Positions 15,710 to 23,979 are shown, counted from the first letter of the stretch. The stretch: DNA of 40,078 nucleotides from Paenibacillus tianmuensis (GCF_900100345.1 NZ_FMTT01000051.1:1-40078); one strand, 5' to 3'. Made by a program: numbers and translations. Notes: generated from the letters alone by a model not told the origin.

Positions 15710-15847
15710 GATGCATATGAACTAGGTTTTGGCCCTAGTTGGTTTAATTCCTCAACAGAAATAATTCAAACATTTACTGGTACTGACAAAGAAGTACTTT
15801 TTGCATATTTTGATTATGATAAAGCAGGACTGTTGATTATCCACTAA
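15710..15847 (+). pseudogene. C-terminal relict of an unrecognised gene
   Basis: An uninterrupted frame without a start reads DAYELGFGPSWFNSSTEIIQ.. then VLFAYFDYDKAGLLIIH and stop. It overlaps nothing and has no ribosome binding site. It resembles the tail of an immunity-type protein, but I cannot name a family. Confidence 0.4.
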
Positions 15848-15854
15848 ATGGTAG

Positions 15855-16016
15855 AAAAAAGATCGCCTTTTCTGTAGAGTCGTTTGTACCACCAAACCGA
15901 TTCAAGAAAGAGGCGATCTCATGAAAAATTGTATCACGATCCCATCCGTTTTTCAATCCATTCTGAGTGCTGAAGAAGTCAAATCAATTGTGCACATGAT
16001 AGGTTATGATCATTAA
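15855..16016 (+). mobile_element. left end and first 31 codons of an IS4-type transposase gene
   Basis: GATCGCCTTTTCT (about 15860) is matched by an inverted AGAAAGAGGCGATC just before ATG 15921, a structured IS leader. The frame MKNCITIPSVFQSILSAEEV.. resembles the N-terminus of IS4-type transposases and stops at 16016 exactly where the neighbouring membrane-protein relict begins. Only this end survives. Confidence 0.5.
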
Positions 16017-16100
16017 CATTTAAGTTTCCGATAACGAGAATAAGGGCACCGTGCTAATAACAAGACTCAAGAAAAATTCTATCCAAGAAGACTATTAAAA
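16017..16100 (-). pseudogene. decayed tail of a third copy of the bitopic membrane protein gene
   Basis: The sequence TTTAAGTTTCCGATAACGAG.. followed by GCTAATAACAAGAC and CTATCCAAGAAGAC aligns with 9454-9480 and 9579-9593, the 3' end of the gene at 9445-10203, with the part between deleted. It directly precedes the intact paralogue at 16115. So this locus once held two bitopic genes or a hybrid, and one collapsed. Confidence 0.6.
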
Positions 16101-16114
16101 AACGAAGATGCAGA

Positions 16115-16864
16115 TTATCTTCTTCCCTTTGCAAAGCGAACAGTTCCCCAGATTAGCAACACAACGCCTACCCAGAACGTAAGTTGCGGATATATCGCAG
16201 GATAATAATACGACGGAAGATACGTTAAAACATCCGATTTAAACCCGATCAAAGTGGACGACATCTGCGATTCTTGAATTAGTCTCACGCCTAGAGGATG
16301 TTTCCCGCGGTCTGGATATCCAAAAACCTCTTCCTCCATCTGGTTATATCCCGTGAAGTAAATAATCCTCCACTTTTGGGATTCTGTGTGGGAAGGATTC
16401 TTCTTGCCAGGTATCCAGTCGCTTGAAAGTCTTTGAATAATAGCCGTTTTTTCGATCCCGCTGTCCTGCTCTCTTATTCTGACTACGTTTAACCACGACA
16501 AAAAGCGGCTGTCTTCTTCCCTCTCTGGAGTCAACGTTACTTCTGACTCAGGGAATTTTTCTTCACCATTAATCAATATCTTCATTTTGAAGATATGTTT
16601 AATTTTTGGGTTAATTGTTTTAGGCGCCACGATCCCGGTATCTTCTGTAATTACTTGTATTTTATTATTTGTTAGCATAAATGGTGAGTTTAGAACCGTA
16701 GTTGAATCCATTCTACTATGTACATTTATCAATTGCTCAATAGCATAGTTTTTATAAACGTGATATATAATCACTTTTTCTCGCATAATTAAGAACATCG
16801 GATATACAGAGCAAAAGAATAAAAAACAACCTATCCATATCAGGATGAAACCTTTCCTTTTCAC
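16115..16864 (-). CDS. bitopic membrane protein, paralogue of 9445-10203
   Basis: The product is 249 residues. The start is GTG 16864 with GGAGG 7 bases upstream. There are membrane segments at about residues 6-26 (FILIWIGCFLFFCSVYPMFL) and about 225-242 (FWVGVVLLIWGTVRF), with an extracytoplasmic domain between carrying the same marks as the paralogue (TEDTGIVAPK, SRFLSWLNVVRI, SQKWRIIYF, IGFKSD). The start codon overlaps the stop of the truncated toxin 3 frame as GTGA, a new coupling created by deletion of the toxin tail and lipoprotein gene. As with its paralogue, an immunity role is inferred. Confidence 0.65.
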   Translation of the reverse strand: MKRKGFILIWIGCFLFFCSVYPMFLIMREKVIIYHVYKNYAIEQLINVHSRMDSTTVLNSPFMLTNNKIQVITEDTGIVAPKTINPKIKHIFKMKILINGEEKFPESEVTLTPEREEDSRFLSWLNVVRIREQDSGIEKTAIIQRLSSDWIPGKKNPSHTESQKWRIIYFTGYNQMEEEVFGYPDRGKHPLGVRLIQESQMSSTLIGFKSDVLTYLPSYYYPAIYPQLTFWVGVVLLIWGTVRFAKGRR

Positions 16865-17124
16865 GTGAATTCCTCCTTATGGACGAGGAATTCAGTAAGC
16901 GCCCATGCATACAGCGTATTGGAGTTGTCCGCATCTTGTTCTACAGGAGGTAGTAGTCGGAGCGGGATTTCACCTCGTATCTGAATCGAATACTCCGCAT
17001 TATATGCTTTGGCAAAAAAATCTGCCGGGCTTGAATTGATATAGCTATAGCCAGTGATTTGCCCATTGCCAAGCTCAATCGGTGGATGACCGGGTTCTCG
17101 TTCTACCCTCAATAAAGTGCTCAT
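16861..17124 (-). pseudogene. polymorphic-toxin-like protein 3, head only
   Basis: ATG 17124 opens the constant head (MSTLLRVEREPGHPPIELGN..). The match to toxins 1 and 2 ends after NTLYAWALTEF (residue 79). Eight foreign residues (LVHKEEFT) and a TGA follow. It is more diverged than the other two heads, yet keeps the core IQIRGEIPLRLLPPVEQD. The deletion took the second half of the head, the toxin domain and presumably a lipoprotein gene. A truncated 87-residue product could still be made. Confidence 0.75.
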
Positions 17125-17335
17125 ACTGCATATCTCCCTTTGAGGCTATTGGCTAACCTACCAAGTCGTTATCTTACATTTATATCGGACATATACGACT
17201 TCTATTTAATGTAAATTTAAGCGCACTTTTGGAGATTTAGGAAGGGGATGTTTGAGAAGCTCATTTCCATATTTGAATTTTAGCAGTATACTATACAGTA
17301 TGGAACAATGGTATCGGCATCGAGAATATATCGTG
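16888..17335. repeat. toxin-head module, copy 3 of 3 (shortened)
   Basis: Codons 1-79 of the head and the divergent region with the same promoter and inverted repeat, up to GGCATCGAGAATATAT. The right-end ribosome-binding-site element present in copies 1 and 2 is missing; the next gene has its own site. Confidence 0.8.
17264..17292 (+). promoter_or_regulatory. sigma-A-type promoter of the DUF1186-SEC-C operon, module 3
   Basis: TTTCCA (17264-17269), 17-base spacer, TATACT (17287-17292), with the same overlapping inverted repeat as in modules 1 and 2. The start codon is 85 bases downstream. Confidence 0.55.
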
Positions 17336-17376
17336 AAGATTGAGTATGCAAATAGTAAAAGGGGGATTAAATTGTT

Positions 17377-18276
17377 ATGGAACAGATACTTCAAGCAATT
17401 CGGTATAATAATGGTAGATTTCCACGCAACGAACTACAGCAAATCATTGAGCAGAAGGAAGAGGCTATTCCTTACTTGCTTCAAATTATGAATGACCTGA
17501 AAGACGATTATGAGAAAGTGTTGGATCGTCCAACTCGAATCGATTTTATTTATGCTTATTTCCTGTTGGCACAGTTTCAGGTAAAAGAATTATTTCCAAT
17601 TATGATCGATGTTTTATCCAAGCCCAGCGAGATTTGCGAAAATATATTTGAAGATGCTATAACTGAAGATATTAGTAGAATCCTTGCGTCTGTGTACAAT
17701 GGAGAAATTGATTTGCTATTTGGGTTAATCGAGAATACAAAAGCGAACCAGTACGCGCGCGGAGAAGCATTGACTGCTTTAGTTGTTATGGTTTTAAACG
17801 GTCAGCTCTCAAGAGATTTCGTAATGGATTATTTCAAGCAGCTTATGAATGGCAAGCTCACAGAGACAAATTATTATATAAATGCAGAAATCGTATGCTG
17901 CTGTGATGATCTTTATCCTGAAGAGGTTCTTACAGATATTCAGCGCTTATATGAAGATCAGGTTGTTGAAACCAGCATCATACGATTGGATAGCATTGAG
18001 AAGACTCTCCAGAAAACAAAAGAAGATGTCTTGCGAAAGAATCAACAAAAACATAAATTTCAGTTGATTACGAGTGCAATCGAGGAATTGCAAGATTGGG
18101 GTTGTTTTCATCAAGATTTCCCTGAAGTATCAGCCAATTCTAACTCGAAGATAGAACGTAGTGCGGCCTCCGGCGCACCGAAGAGAAATCCTGCTGTACA
18201 AGTCGAAAAAATCGGTCGAAATGATCCCTGTACATGCGGCAGCGGTCAAAAGTACAAGAAATGCTGCGGAAGGTAA
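17377..18276 (+). CDS. DUF1186 protein with C-terminal SEC-C zinc motif
   Basis: The product is 299 residues from ATG 17377 with AAAGGGGGA upstream. Residues 1-245 follow the DUF1186 pattern: [68 protein letters not shown] and [20 protein letters not shown], a HEAT-like helical fold. After a loose Ser/Ala/Pro linker the tail [20 protein letters not shown] ends in CCGR. The tail is the same as in the TPR protein at 12644, while the bodies are unrelated, so the zinc tail has been exchanged or retained as a constant module. It lies 9 bp upstream of the partner gene. Confidence 0.8.
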   Translation: MEQILQAIRYNNGRFPRNELQQIIEQKEEAIPYLLQIMNDLKDDYEKVLDRPTRIDFIYAYFLLAQFQVKELFPIMIDVLSKPSEICENIFEDAITEDISRILASVYNGEIDLLFGLIENTKANQYARGEALTALVVMVLNGQLSRDFVMDYFKQLMNGKLTETNYYINAEIVCCCDDLYPEEVLTDIQRLYEDQVVETSIIRLDSIEKTLQKTKEDVLRKNQQKHKFQLITSAIEELQDWGCFHQDFPEVSANSNSKIERSAASGAPKRNPAVQVEKIGRNDPCTCGSGQKYKKCCGR

Positions 18277-18285
18277 AGAGTGAAT

Positions 18286-18675
18286 ATGAATAAGCGTTGG
18301 TTAAGTAACCCCAAACCTGCCAAACTGAGCGCCTTGGATAAAAGTAGACTTGAATCTGTCGTCAGCCAATTCATATCGGAGTCTTCGCGTCTCAGTGAAA
18401 TCGTATACCGTGTTGATATCAAAGCAGGGCGAATTTATTTGTACCGTCTGCATGAACAATTCGGCTGGGATAGGCCTGACGTACAATTCATCAAACCCTT
18501 AATTGATGGGAAATATGCGGAGTTTCCTATGGCACGTATCACTTTGTTTGATACACTTGGAGAAACGTGTGAAGCGGATTATCAGAGACATACAGGGCAG
18601 TGGGTGAACTTATTTTCCGGCAATATTACGGAGTGTTTGTCTTTTATTGAAGAGAATGAGCAATGGTTTCAATAA
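18286..18675 (+). CDS. conserved partner protein of the SEC-C gene, copy B
   Basis: The product is 129 residues from ATG 18286; a GTG at 18280 is possible. It differs from copy A by only a few substitutions (for example ALDKS for ASDKS, ESSRLSE for GSSHLSE) and has the full-length C-terminus ENEQWFQ. The N-terminal half is helical, the centre strand-rich (IVYRVDIKAGRIYLYRLHEQ). Two near-identical copies behind two different SEC-C bodies argue for a module-level rather than toxin-specific job. Family not recognised. Confidence 0.7.
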   Translation: MNKRWLSNPKPAKLSALDKSRLESVVSQFISESSRLSEIVYRVDIKAGRIYLYRLHEQFGWDRPDVQFIKPLIDGKYAEFPMARITLFDTLGETCEADYQRHTGQWVNLFSGNITECLSFIEENEQWFQ

Positions 18676-18837
18676 CGGAATAAGTGCGTGGTAAGGATGT
18701 CGCAATAAATATTGCTTTGAGTCCGTTGTGTTTTTATAACGCTGCGCAAAGAGCATGAATGGGAATGCAGTTAACTTAGTCATGAATAACAATAAAACTG
18801 TTATTCTGTAAATCTGGGGAAAATTGTTTTCACATTC

Positions 18838-19056
18838 AGAAGCTCATCCGATTCCACTATCGAGCAAATTTTGCCTTGTGGTGCAATCGCGTCGGCCATG
18901 TTCTTCCAGTGTACTGTTCAGACAAAAGATATCATTGACCTACTCAATACCGACCGCTTTCAGTTGGGGTGCAAAATCTTCGTAATGATTGATACTATGA
19001 TCCGCACCCCCTCCATTCACCCATGCGACTGATTCGGGACGTGACGGACGCATTGC
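18838..19056 (-). pseudogene. zinc-type alcohol dehydrogenase/quinone oxidoreductase fragment
   Basis: Minus-strand sequence reads SRPESVAWVNGGGADHSINH then YEDFAPQLKAVGIE, a stop codon, NDIFCLNST and, in a shifted frame, WKNMADAIAPQGKICSIVES. This is the NAD(P)-binding half of a medium-chain dehydrogenase (GADHxINH), with one nonsense codon and one frameshift. No N- or C-terminal parts remain. The rest of 18700-19090 shows no other gene. Confidence 0.7.
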
Positions 19057-19163
19057 TATCGTGATGATCTTCTGCTCGTCACAAGCCAACGGCTGTGCCC
19101 CGGCCATCGAGACGGGGGGACGGTTATTTCATCATGTTGTGTGCCTTGAGAGAAGCGAAAGGA

Positions 19164-19724
19164 ATGGATTTAAGCATGAAAGAACCATCTGAACAGCTTA
19201 TTGAAATGCTTGGGCATCCGTACAGTCCCAGGAATGTTCAAGCTTTGCTGCAATCATTCGGCGTCAAGCGAATGCCACCCCCGAACAGCTATTTCAATGA
19301 CGATATCATCTGGTCTGTGAAAACATCGATACGCATCGATGTTTATCGCGCGCCAAAAATAAATGATCTGACTGGACTCCAATATACAAATCAAGATGAA
19401 TGGATCATTGGCGCCATACATTTTCTTGTGCCCGGGTCGGATGACAGAATTAAAGCTCCGTTTCCCGGAATGCTTCCCAAGGGAATCACGATGAGCTCAA
19501 CACCGGATGAGTCGATAAAGGCATATGGTCAACCTGAACTGGATGAAGAATGTTGGTGGCCTGGATTTTCCGGTCGAATTTTGGCATGGCGCAAGCCGGG
19601 CATAAATATCGCAATTGAATATGCGGACAGTGAAATCGATAGGGTGATGAGAAGCTATACGGCCTGCTTAATTGGCTGCATAGGCGCTTGGCGAAACGAT
19701 AATCCGGAGGTCTTTGCTCCCTAA
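19164..19724 (+). CDS. hypothetical protein, about 186 residues
   Basis: The open frame extends upstream to 19095, but the first credible start is ATG 19164 (after GAAAGGA) or ATG 19176 with better spacing. The product begins MDLSMKEPSEQLIEMLGHPY and contains IRIDVYRAPKINDLTGLQYT, DEECWWPGFSGRILAWRKPG and a hydrophobic C-terminal stretch around TACLIGCIGAW. The family is not recognised. The clean frame next to an ADH relict suggests a captured orphan gene of the immunity type. Confidence 0.5.
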   Translation: MDLSMKEPSEQLIEMLGHPYSPRNVQALLQSFGVKRMPPPNSYFNDDIIWSVKTSIRIDVYRAPKINDLTGLQYTNQDEWIIGAIHFLVPGSDDRIKAPFPGMLPKGITMSSTPDESIKAYGQPELDEECWWPGFSGRILAWRKPGINIAIEYADSEIDRVMRSYTACLIGCIGAWRNDNPEVFAP

Positions 19725-19896
19725 TTGCAGGTCGACACTTACTGATTAGTAATTTCGAAAATGAAAATCAACGATACATCGACAGACAGATTCATTGTGT
19801 TCTTTATTTTAAATCGGTCGGATGGCTTCCATTTGTTTGGGAGTGGGAATGTAAATTGAAGGCCCGTTCGTGCGTGTCCATGCGGAGGTGATTTTT

Positions 19897-20673
19897 ATGT
19901 TGACCCCTACTCAAATCAAACGCCAGTTAAAAGAATGCTCGAAAGATGAGCTTATTCAATTGCTGTACGAAGTAGTGAAGGCTAACAAAGATGCTCAGGC
20001 ATACATTTCTGTGAAATTACAAGGAGAACCGGCCTTACTCGAAATTTTAAACGCATCCAAAGAACAAATTTATAAGGAATTCTATCCAACACGTGGTTTC
20101 CCAAAGCTAAGGGTGGCTAAAGTCAAGCAGGTCCTTTCAGACCTAAAAACGATTGGCAAGGGAACGATTTTGCCTTTTGAATTGCTGGTTTACTTCTGTG
20201 AAGTGGCAGTTGAGTATATTCATGAGCAGGGTGATATCTTTGAAGATATGGGAGATCGTTTTACCGATGCTTATGAAGAAGTAGTTCAAATTCTCAATAA
20301 TGAGAAAACGCCTGACTTGTTTGAGCAGTATAAAGATCGCGTGCAGGCTATTGTCAATACGCCCGGTTGTGACTGCTGGGGAATTCATGATTCATTGAAC
20401 GGCTCGTATTTTGATCTCAAATGGATAGATCATGACAAGGATCAAGACGATATTGCCAATGCTTCTGGTGTCATTTCCTATGCAGCGATGAGCAAGTGGC
20501 TTAAAATACCCGAGGATATTCGTCAAAAATATATCAGCAATGTCTGGTGCGGAAGATGCTTAGGAGCAACAACCATCAAAGATTTCACGGCACAATTGGA
20601 TAATCATGGAATTATCCTTCAAGGAATTTGCTCTAATTGCGGACATCAGGTGGCCAGAGTTATTGAGAAATGA
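19897..20673 (+). CDS. DUF6155-like protein with an extra zinc-ribbon tail
   Basis: ATG 19897 has GGAGGTG 6 bases upstream. The product is 258 residues. The first ~180 match the DUF6155 pattern I know (MLTPTQIKRQLKECSKDELI, KEFYPTRGFPKLR, PFELLVYFCEVAVEYIHEQG, CDCWGIHDSLNGSYFDLKWI). The C-terminal ~70 residues add VWCGRCLGATTIKDF and GICSNCGHQVARVIEK, two CxxC pairs that would form one zinc ribbon. It is monocistronic with a terminator at 20695-20722. Function unknown. Confidence 0.65.
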   Translation: MLTPTQIKRQLKECSKDELIQLLYEVVKANKDAQAYISVKLQGEPALLEILNASKEQIYKEFYPTRGFPKLRVAKVKQVLSDLKTIGKGTILPFELLVYFCEVAVEYIHEQGDIFEDMGDRFTDAYEEVVQILNNEKTPDLFEQYKDRVQAIVNTPGCDCWGIHDSLNGSYFDLKWIDHDKDQDDIANASGVISYAAMSKWLKIPEDIRQKYISNVWCGRCLGATTIKDFTAQLDNHGIILQGICSNCGHQVARVIEK

Positions 20674-20694
20674 ATGTTTATACACAATGATACT

Positions 20695-20722
20695 GCCTCC
20701 CTGCGAAACGGGGGGCCTTTTC
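20695..20722 (+). terminator. rho-independent terminator after the DUF6155-like gene
   Basis: GCCTCCC (20695-20701), loop TGCGAAAC, GGGGGGC (20710-20716), then CTTTTC. It lies 22 bp after the stop codon. Confidence 0.65.
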
Positions 20723-20778
20723 ATTGGAACAACCACATTTAACATCATCCATCCCTCATGAAATTGACATTTCATTAT

Positions 20779-20976
20779 CTATTTCTTTCTTTTGAAAACA
20801 CAAATGACTTCCTTTGAAGATCCTTGATGTTGGTTTGTATCAAAACAAGATATAAGCTCCCATCCATTTGATCCCATTACATTAAGATCCTTTTCAAATT
20901 CTTTTATATCCAATGTACCTCCACTAAAGAAACCTTTTGTGAAGAACTTAAGAGTCTTATATTCCCACTGTTCCAT
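20779..20976 (-). CDS. DUF4177-like small protein
   Basis: ATG 20976 has AAGGAAGG 10 bases upstream and is preferred to ATG 21027. The product is 65 residues: MEQWEYKTLKFFTKGFFSGG.., LNVMGSNGWELISCFDTN, VICVFKRKK. The W-E-Y-K start and the G-x-x-G-W-E-L-x-x central motif are the DUF4177 signature. It is a small soluble protein of unknown function, coupled to the membrane protein upstream. Confidence 0.7.
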   Translation of the reverse strand: MEQWEYKTLKFFTKGFFSGGTLDIKEFEKDLNVMGSNGWELISCFDTNQHQGSSKEVICVFKRKK

Positions 20977-21019
20977 AGTTCCAAATTCCTTCCTTTTGTC
21001 CGGATAATAGTGCACATTA

Positions 21020-21379
21020 TCAATCACATACTTTTCTAAAGATTATTCCTCCAACAAACATATAGGTATTAATTCCAACCAAAATCACACATCCAGCGAG
21101 AAAATGGTTCATAATGTTGGGACGAGAAAATAATCCAAGTACAAGAAACAAGCTCAATAATAAGATATGCGAAAGTATTATATTCCATTTTGAACCCCAA
21201 CTTATTTCTTTCTCTACATCAGCGTAGAGAGTCCCAATCAAAAGGGCTGCAAATGAATACAGTACAAAGTTCCAATCGCCATCTCCGTTATTTAACAATG
21301 AGAATGCAAAATACCAAAATGGACCGAGTATGATTAACTTAAGAAGAAACAAAACGATTCTTCGTTTAGCAATTTGCAT
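21020..21379 (-). CDS. four-helix membrane protein, unknown
   Basis: The product is 119 residues from ATG 21379 with GAGGTGAGAAG directly upstream. There are four membrane segments at roughly residues 7-25, 38-52, 66-84 and 90-110. Basic residues at the N-terminus (KRR) suggest an inside start. It lies 43 bp ahead of the DUF4177-like gene and probably in one transcript with it. I do not recognise the family. Confidence 0.6.
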   Translation of the reverse strand: MQIAKRRIVLFLLKLIILGPFWYFAFSLLNNGDGDWNFVLYSFAALLIGTLYADVEKEISWGSKWNIILSHILLLSLFLVLGLFSRPNIMNHFLAGCVILVGINTYMFVGGIIFRKVCD

Positions 21380-21549
21380 CTTCTCACCTCACTAATGAAA
21401 CTAATATTTCATTCAAATATACTTATTCTATCCGTATCAGCTCTGAAAAAGATAGAAAAACAGAAAATAGAATCCAAGACACATTACCAGTCGATCCATC
21501 CAAACGCCTACTTTTACAAGAGCATCCGAAATCGGTTGTTCCGGGCATC

Positions 21550-22614
21550 TCATGAATCACTAGGAATTAACCTAAAATTATTTATAAATCCGTTTATTTG
21601 AAGGAATATTGGTTCCATCCTCTGAGTATTAAAATCATAGAAGTAAATACCTCTTCCGTTATCCTCCTTTTCACTTACTCCTAAGAAATAAACCCCTTTT
21701 CCGTCTTTGGATAGGAACAATCCACTTCTTGCTTTTATAGGCAAGTCAATTCTCTGTCTCTCTCCCGTTTTTATATTAATTAAACTGTATTCTACTGGAT
21801 CTTTGTTTATATGTCTTGCCGTGGCAATGAGAATTTGCTCTCCTCTTGCCGTTAAACGTAAGATTTGTTCGTTTTCTAACTCGATCACCGAACGTTGCTC
21901 CATGCTATTATTATCAATCTCCACGATCTGATTCTTGGGTGGGATTAGCTCTGTTTGTGTTCTATTGGCTTTTTCAATGTTTTTACTTTGCTCATTTTCT
22001 GAATAACTTGCTGCATATGTTTTGTTCGTTTCCGGATCATATGAGATGTCCCAGACTGTGGTATCCATATCGCGATCATTCACAGCACTTATTTGTTTAC
22101 TTTGCTTATCGTAAAAAACAACTTTGAGCGGACGCTCACCCTTTTTCACTGCCGTCATAATCAATTTGTTTTCGGCCGTATGTGGTATAATTCTATTAAT
22201 CGCGAATAAATCATTAGTCAATCGCTGGGAAGTTTTCGTTTTGTTATCATAGACAAACAATTAGTCCCCCTTGCCTTCTCCGGCAGCGGAATAGTAAATT
22301 TTGTCCTCTTTTAATGAAACGACCGATAACGGGTACTGGGATGTATAAGGTAAATCATCTACTTTGCTTAACACCTTATTATTGATGTCATATGTATAGA
22401 TTCGCATAACCATTCCAGCATCGGTATCAACCCCGTTTACATATTCCGTATTAGTTATGGAAAGATAATCTCCCCTTTGTAGTTCTGCTGTAATCGTCTT
22501 GCTTTTTTCAGGTTGTACATTGCTCCTGGTGCTCGATGAATTACAGCCTATATTCAGGGTGAGTAAAATGATTATCACGACCACAGATAATATTGAAAAC
22601 CAATTCCTATTCAT
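21550..22614 (-). pseudogene. lipoprotein with beta-propeller, split by an in-frame stop
   Basis: ATG 22614 (GGGGGAG upstream) opens a lipoprotein signal, MNRNWFSILSVVVIIILL.. with lipobox LNIGC. After ..AAGEGKGD a TAA (22261-22263) interrupts; the same frame continues LFVYDNKTKTSQRLTNDLFA.. for about 235 residues to 21550. The whole, about 354 residues, has TolB-like blades (SKDGKGVYFLG, NIKTGERQRIDL). It is related in type, not closely in sequence, to the lipoprotein at 10253. A TTG right after the stop could restart translation, but the product would lack the signal. Confidence 0.65.
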
Positions 22615-22843
22615 CATATCTCCCCCCTCTCCAATCGGAGCCATAGACTAGAACAGCTATTCTCCTCCTATAGTGAACACACTCCACTTCCATATTACAC
22701 CAAAAGGCTTCCCCAGTGAAACCATGTATAGGAACTAATGCCAAGAACATTGAATGGTTAGATAAAAGATGGTTATCCATGTTAGTATAGAAGTGAGGTG
22801 CAGCACATGGAGATTCAGTCCTGTCGTAAAGGAATACGAAAGA

Positions 22844-22984
22844 ATGACCGGGGTTTCGGGCGTTCATCATAACGTAATAATGCACCATCGAATATCTTTA
22901 TTAGGCGATCCTTGCCAATATTGTAGCAAGCCATTGAGAACACCAAACGCTAAGCTGTGTGCTAGTTGTCATATGGAGAGGTGA
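22844..22984 (+). CDS. small zinc-ribbon protein, 46 residues (possibly frameshifted at its front)
   Basis: ATG 22844 has AAAGGA 9 bases upstream and encodes MTGVSGVHHNVIMHHRISLL.. with CQYC, then LRTPNAKLCASC: four Cys that can bind one zinc. A better ribosome binding site (GAGGTG) precedes ATG 22807 in another frame, and the codons before 22844 (SPVVKEYERM) look coding, so the original gene probably started at 22807 and suffered an indel near 22822. Its stop lies inside the ribosome binding site of the phosphoesterase gene, showing coupling. Confidence 0.5.
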   Translation: MTGVSGVHHNVIMHHRISLLGDPCQYCSKPLRTPNAKLCASCHMER

Positions 22985-22989
22985 ACGGG

Positions 22990-23514
22990 ATGATCTATTT
23001 TACAGCCGACTTGCATTTTGAACATGAAAAAATCATGAAGCATACGCATCGTCCTTTTCGCAACTTGGAAGAGATGCACCGTAAATTAATCCAGAAATGG
23101 AATCAAAAAGTATCCTACACAGATGAGGTATATATTCTGGGCGATGTGACGATGAAAGGCGGTATGGTGGCTAATCATTATTTAACACAGCTAAATGGAA
23201 CGAAATATTTGATCAAAGGGAATCACGATAACTTCGTTGATGATGAACCGTTTGACCAAAGCCACTTCGTCTGGATCAAAGATTATTTTGAGCTAAAACA
23301 TGGCAATCATCATTTCATTTTATTCCATTATCCAATCCTTGAGTGGCATAAACAAAGGCATGGCTCCATTCAATTGCATGGGCACATTCACTCAAATATT
23401 TCGTATAACCTTGAAATGCTTGAACAAGGTATCAAACGCTATGATGTTGGAGTGGATGCGAATTTGTATGCCCCTGTGAGTATGGAAGAGATCTTGAAGA
23501 CTTTGGAGGGGTGA
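22990..23514 (+). CDS. calcineurin-like metallophosphoesterase
   Basis: ATG 22990 has GAGAGGTGA upstream. The product is 174 residues. The metal-binding motifs are all present: DLHFEH near residue 6 (D-x-H), GD in YILGDVT, GNHD in LIKGNHDNF, H in LFHYPI and the final HGHIH. The size and motif spacing match the compact phage-type and housekeeping metallophosphoesterases that hydrolyse phosphodiesters or phosphomonoesters with two metal ions. Substrate unknown. The next gene starts 5 bp after its stop. Confidence 0.8.
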   Translation: MIYFTADLHFEHEKIMKHTHRPFRNLEEMHRKLIQKWNQKVSYTDEVYILGDVTMKGGMVANHYLTQLNGTKYLIKGNHDNFVDDEPFDQSHFVWIKDYFELKHGNHHFILFHYPILEWHKQRHGSIQLHGHIHSNISYNLEMLEQGIKRYDVGVDANLYAPVSMEEILKTLEG

Positions 23515-23519
23515 GGAGT

Positions 23520-23894
23520 TTGAGAAAAACCATGAGAAAAATAGTTGTTCGCAACCAGACCTATTTTTGGAATCACAAAGGAAATCGGGATTTTGTATGT
23601 CATTCGACCTTAACGCTATGCACAGAAAATAGGAAACTGAGAATTATACTGAACTTTAAGGCACATGATACGTTTACAGCAGGTAGTCCGCTAAATGAAG
23701 GTTTAATTATGACTAGAGGCGAGGAGAACATTGTGATCAATCTTAATCAACCTCGTTTTGTGGCGGAAATGTTGCAGTATGTATTGGATCACAAGCTGGA
23801 CGATGCGTCAGTCGGTCAGTATCATTTTAACGGGAATCACCTTTTGTTGGAACTTGGCTATGTAGATGCTGAAAATTATTTAGTTGATCAATGA
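23520..23894 (+). CDS. hypothetical protein downstream of the phosphoesterase
   Basis: The start is uncertain: GTG 23511 overlaps the previous stop, TTG 23520 has GGAGG 10 bases upstream, and ATG 23532 is a little far. From TTG the product is 124 residues, with RKIVVRNQTYFWNHKGNRDF, LNFKAHDTFTAGSPLNEGLI and INLNQPRFVAEMLQYVLDH. It is a soluble, mixed alpha/beta protein. I do not recognise a named family. Spacing implies co-expression with the phosphoesterase. Confidence 0.6.
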   Translation: MRKTMRKIVVRNQTYFWNHKGNRDFVCHSTLTLCTENRKLRIILNFKAHDTFTAGSPLNEGLIMTRGEENIVINLNQPRFVAEMLQYVLDHKLDDASVGQYHFNGNHLLLELGYVDAENYLVDQ

Positions 23895-23979
23895 TCCTTA
23901 TTTCATTACAGAGCTAGGTTGGGTGTTCTTCAGTGGCTATGAGGATGACGAGTTCAATGCGGATGGAGGAAGTAAGACA

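Noticed and set aside
19761..19859. 33-codon frame MKINDTSTDRFIV..
   Set aside because: It has no ribosome binding site and no linkage; likely chance.
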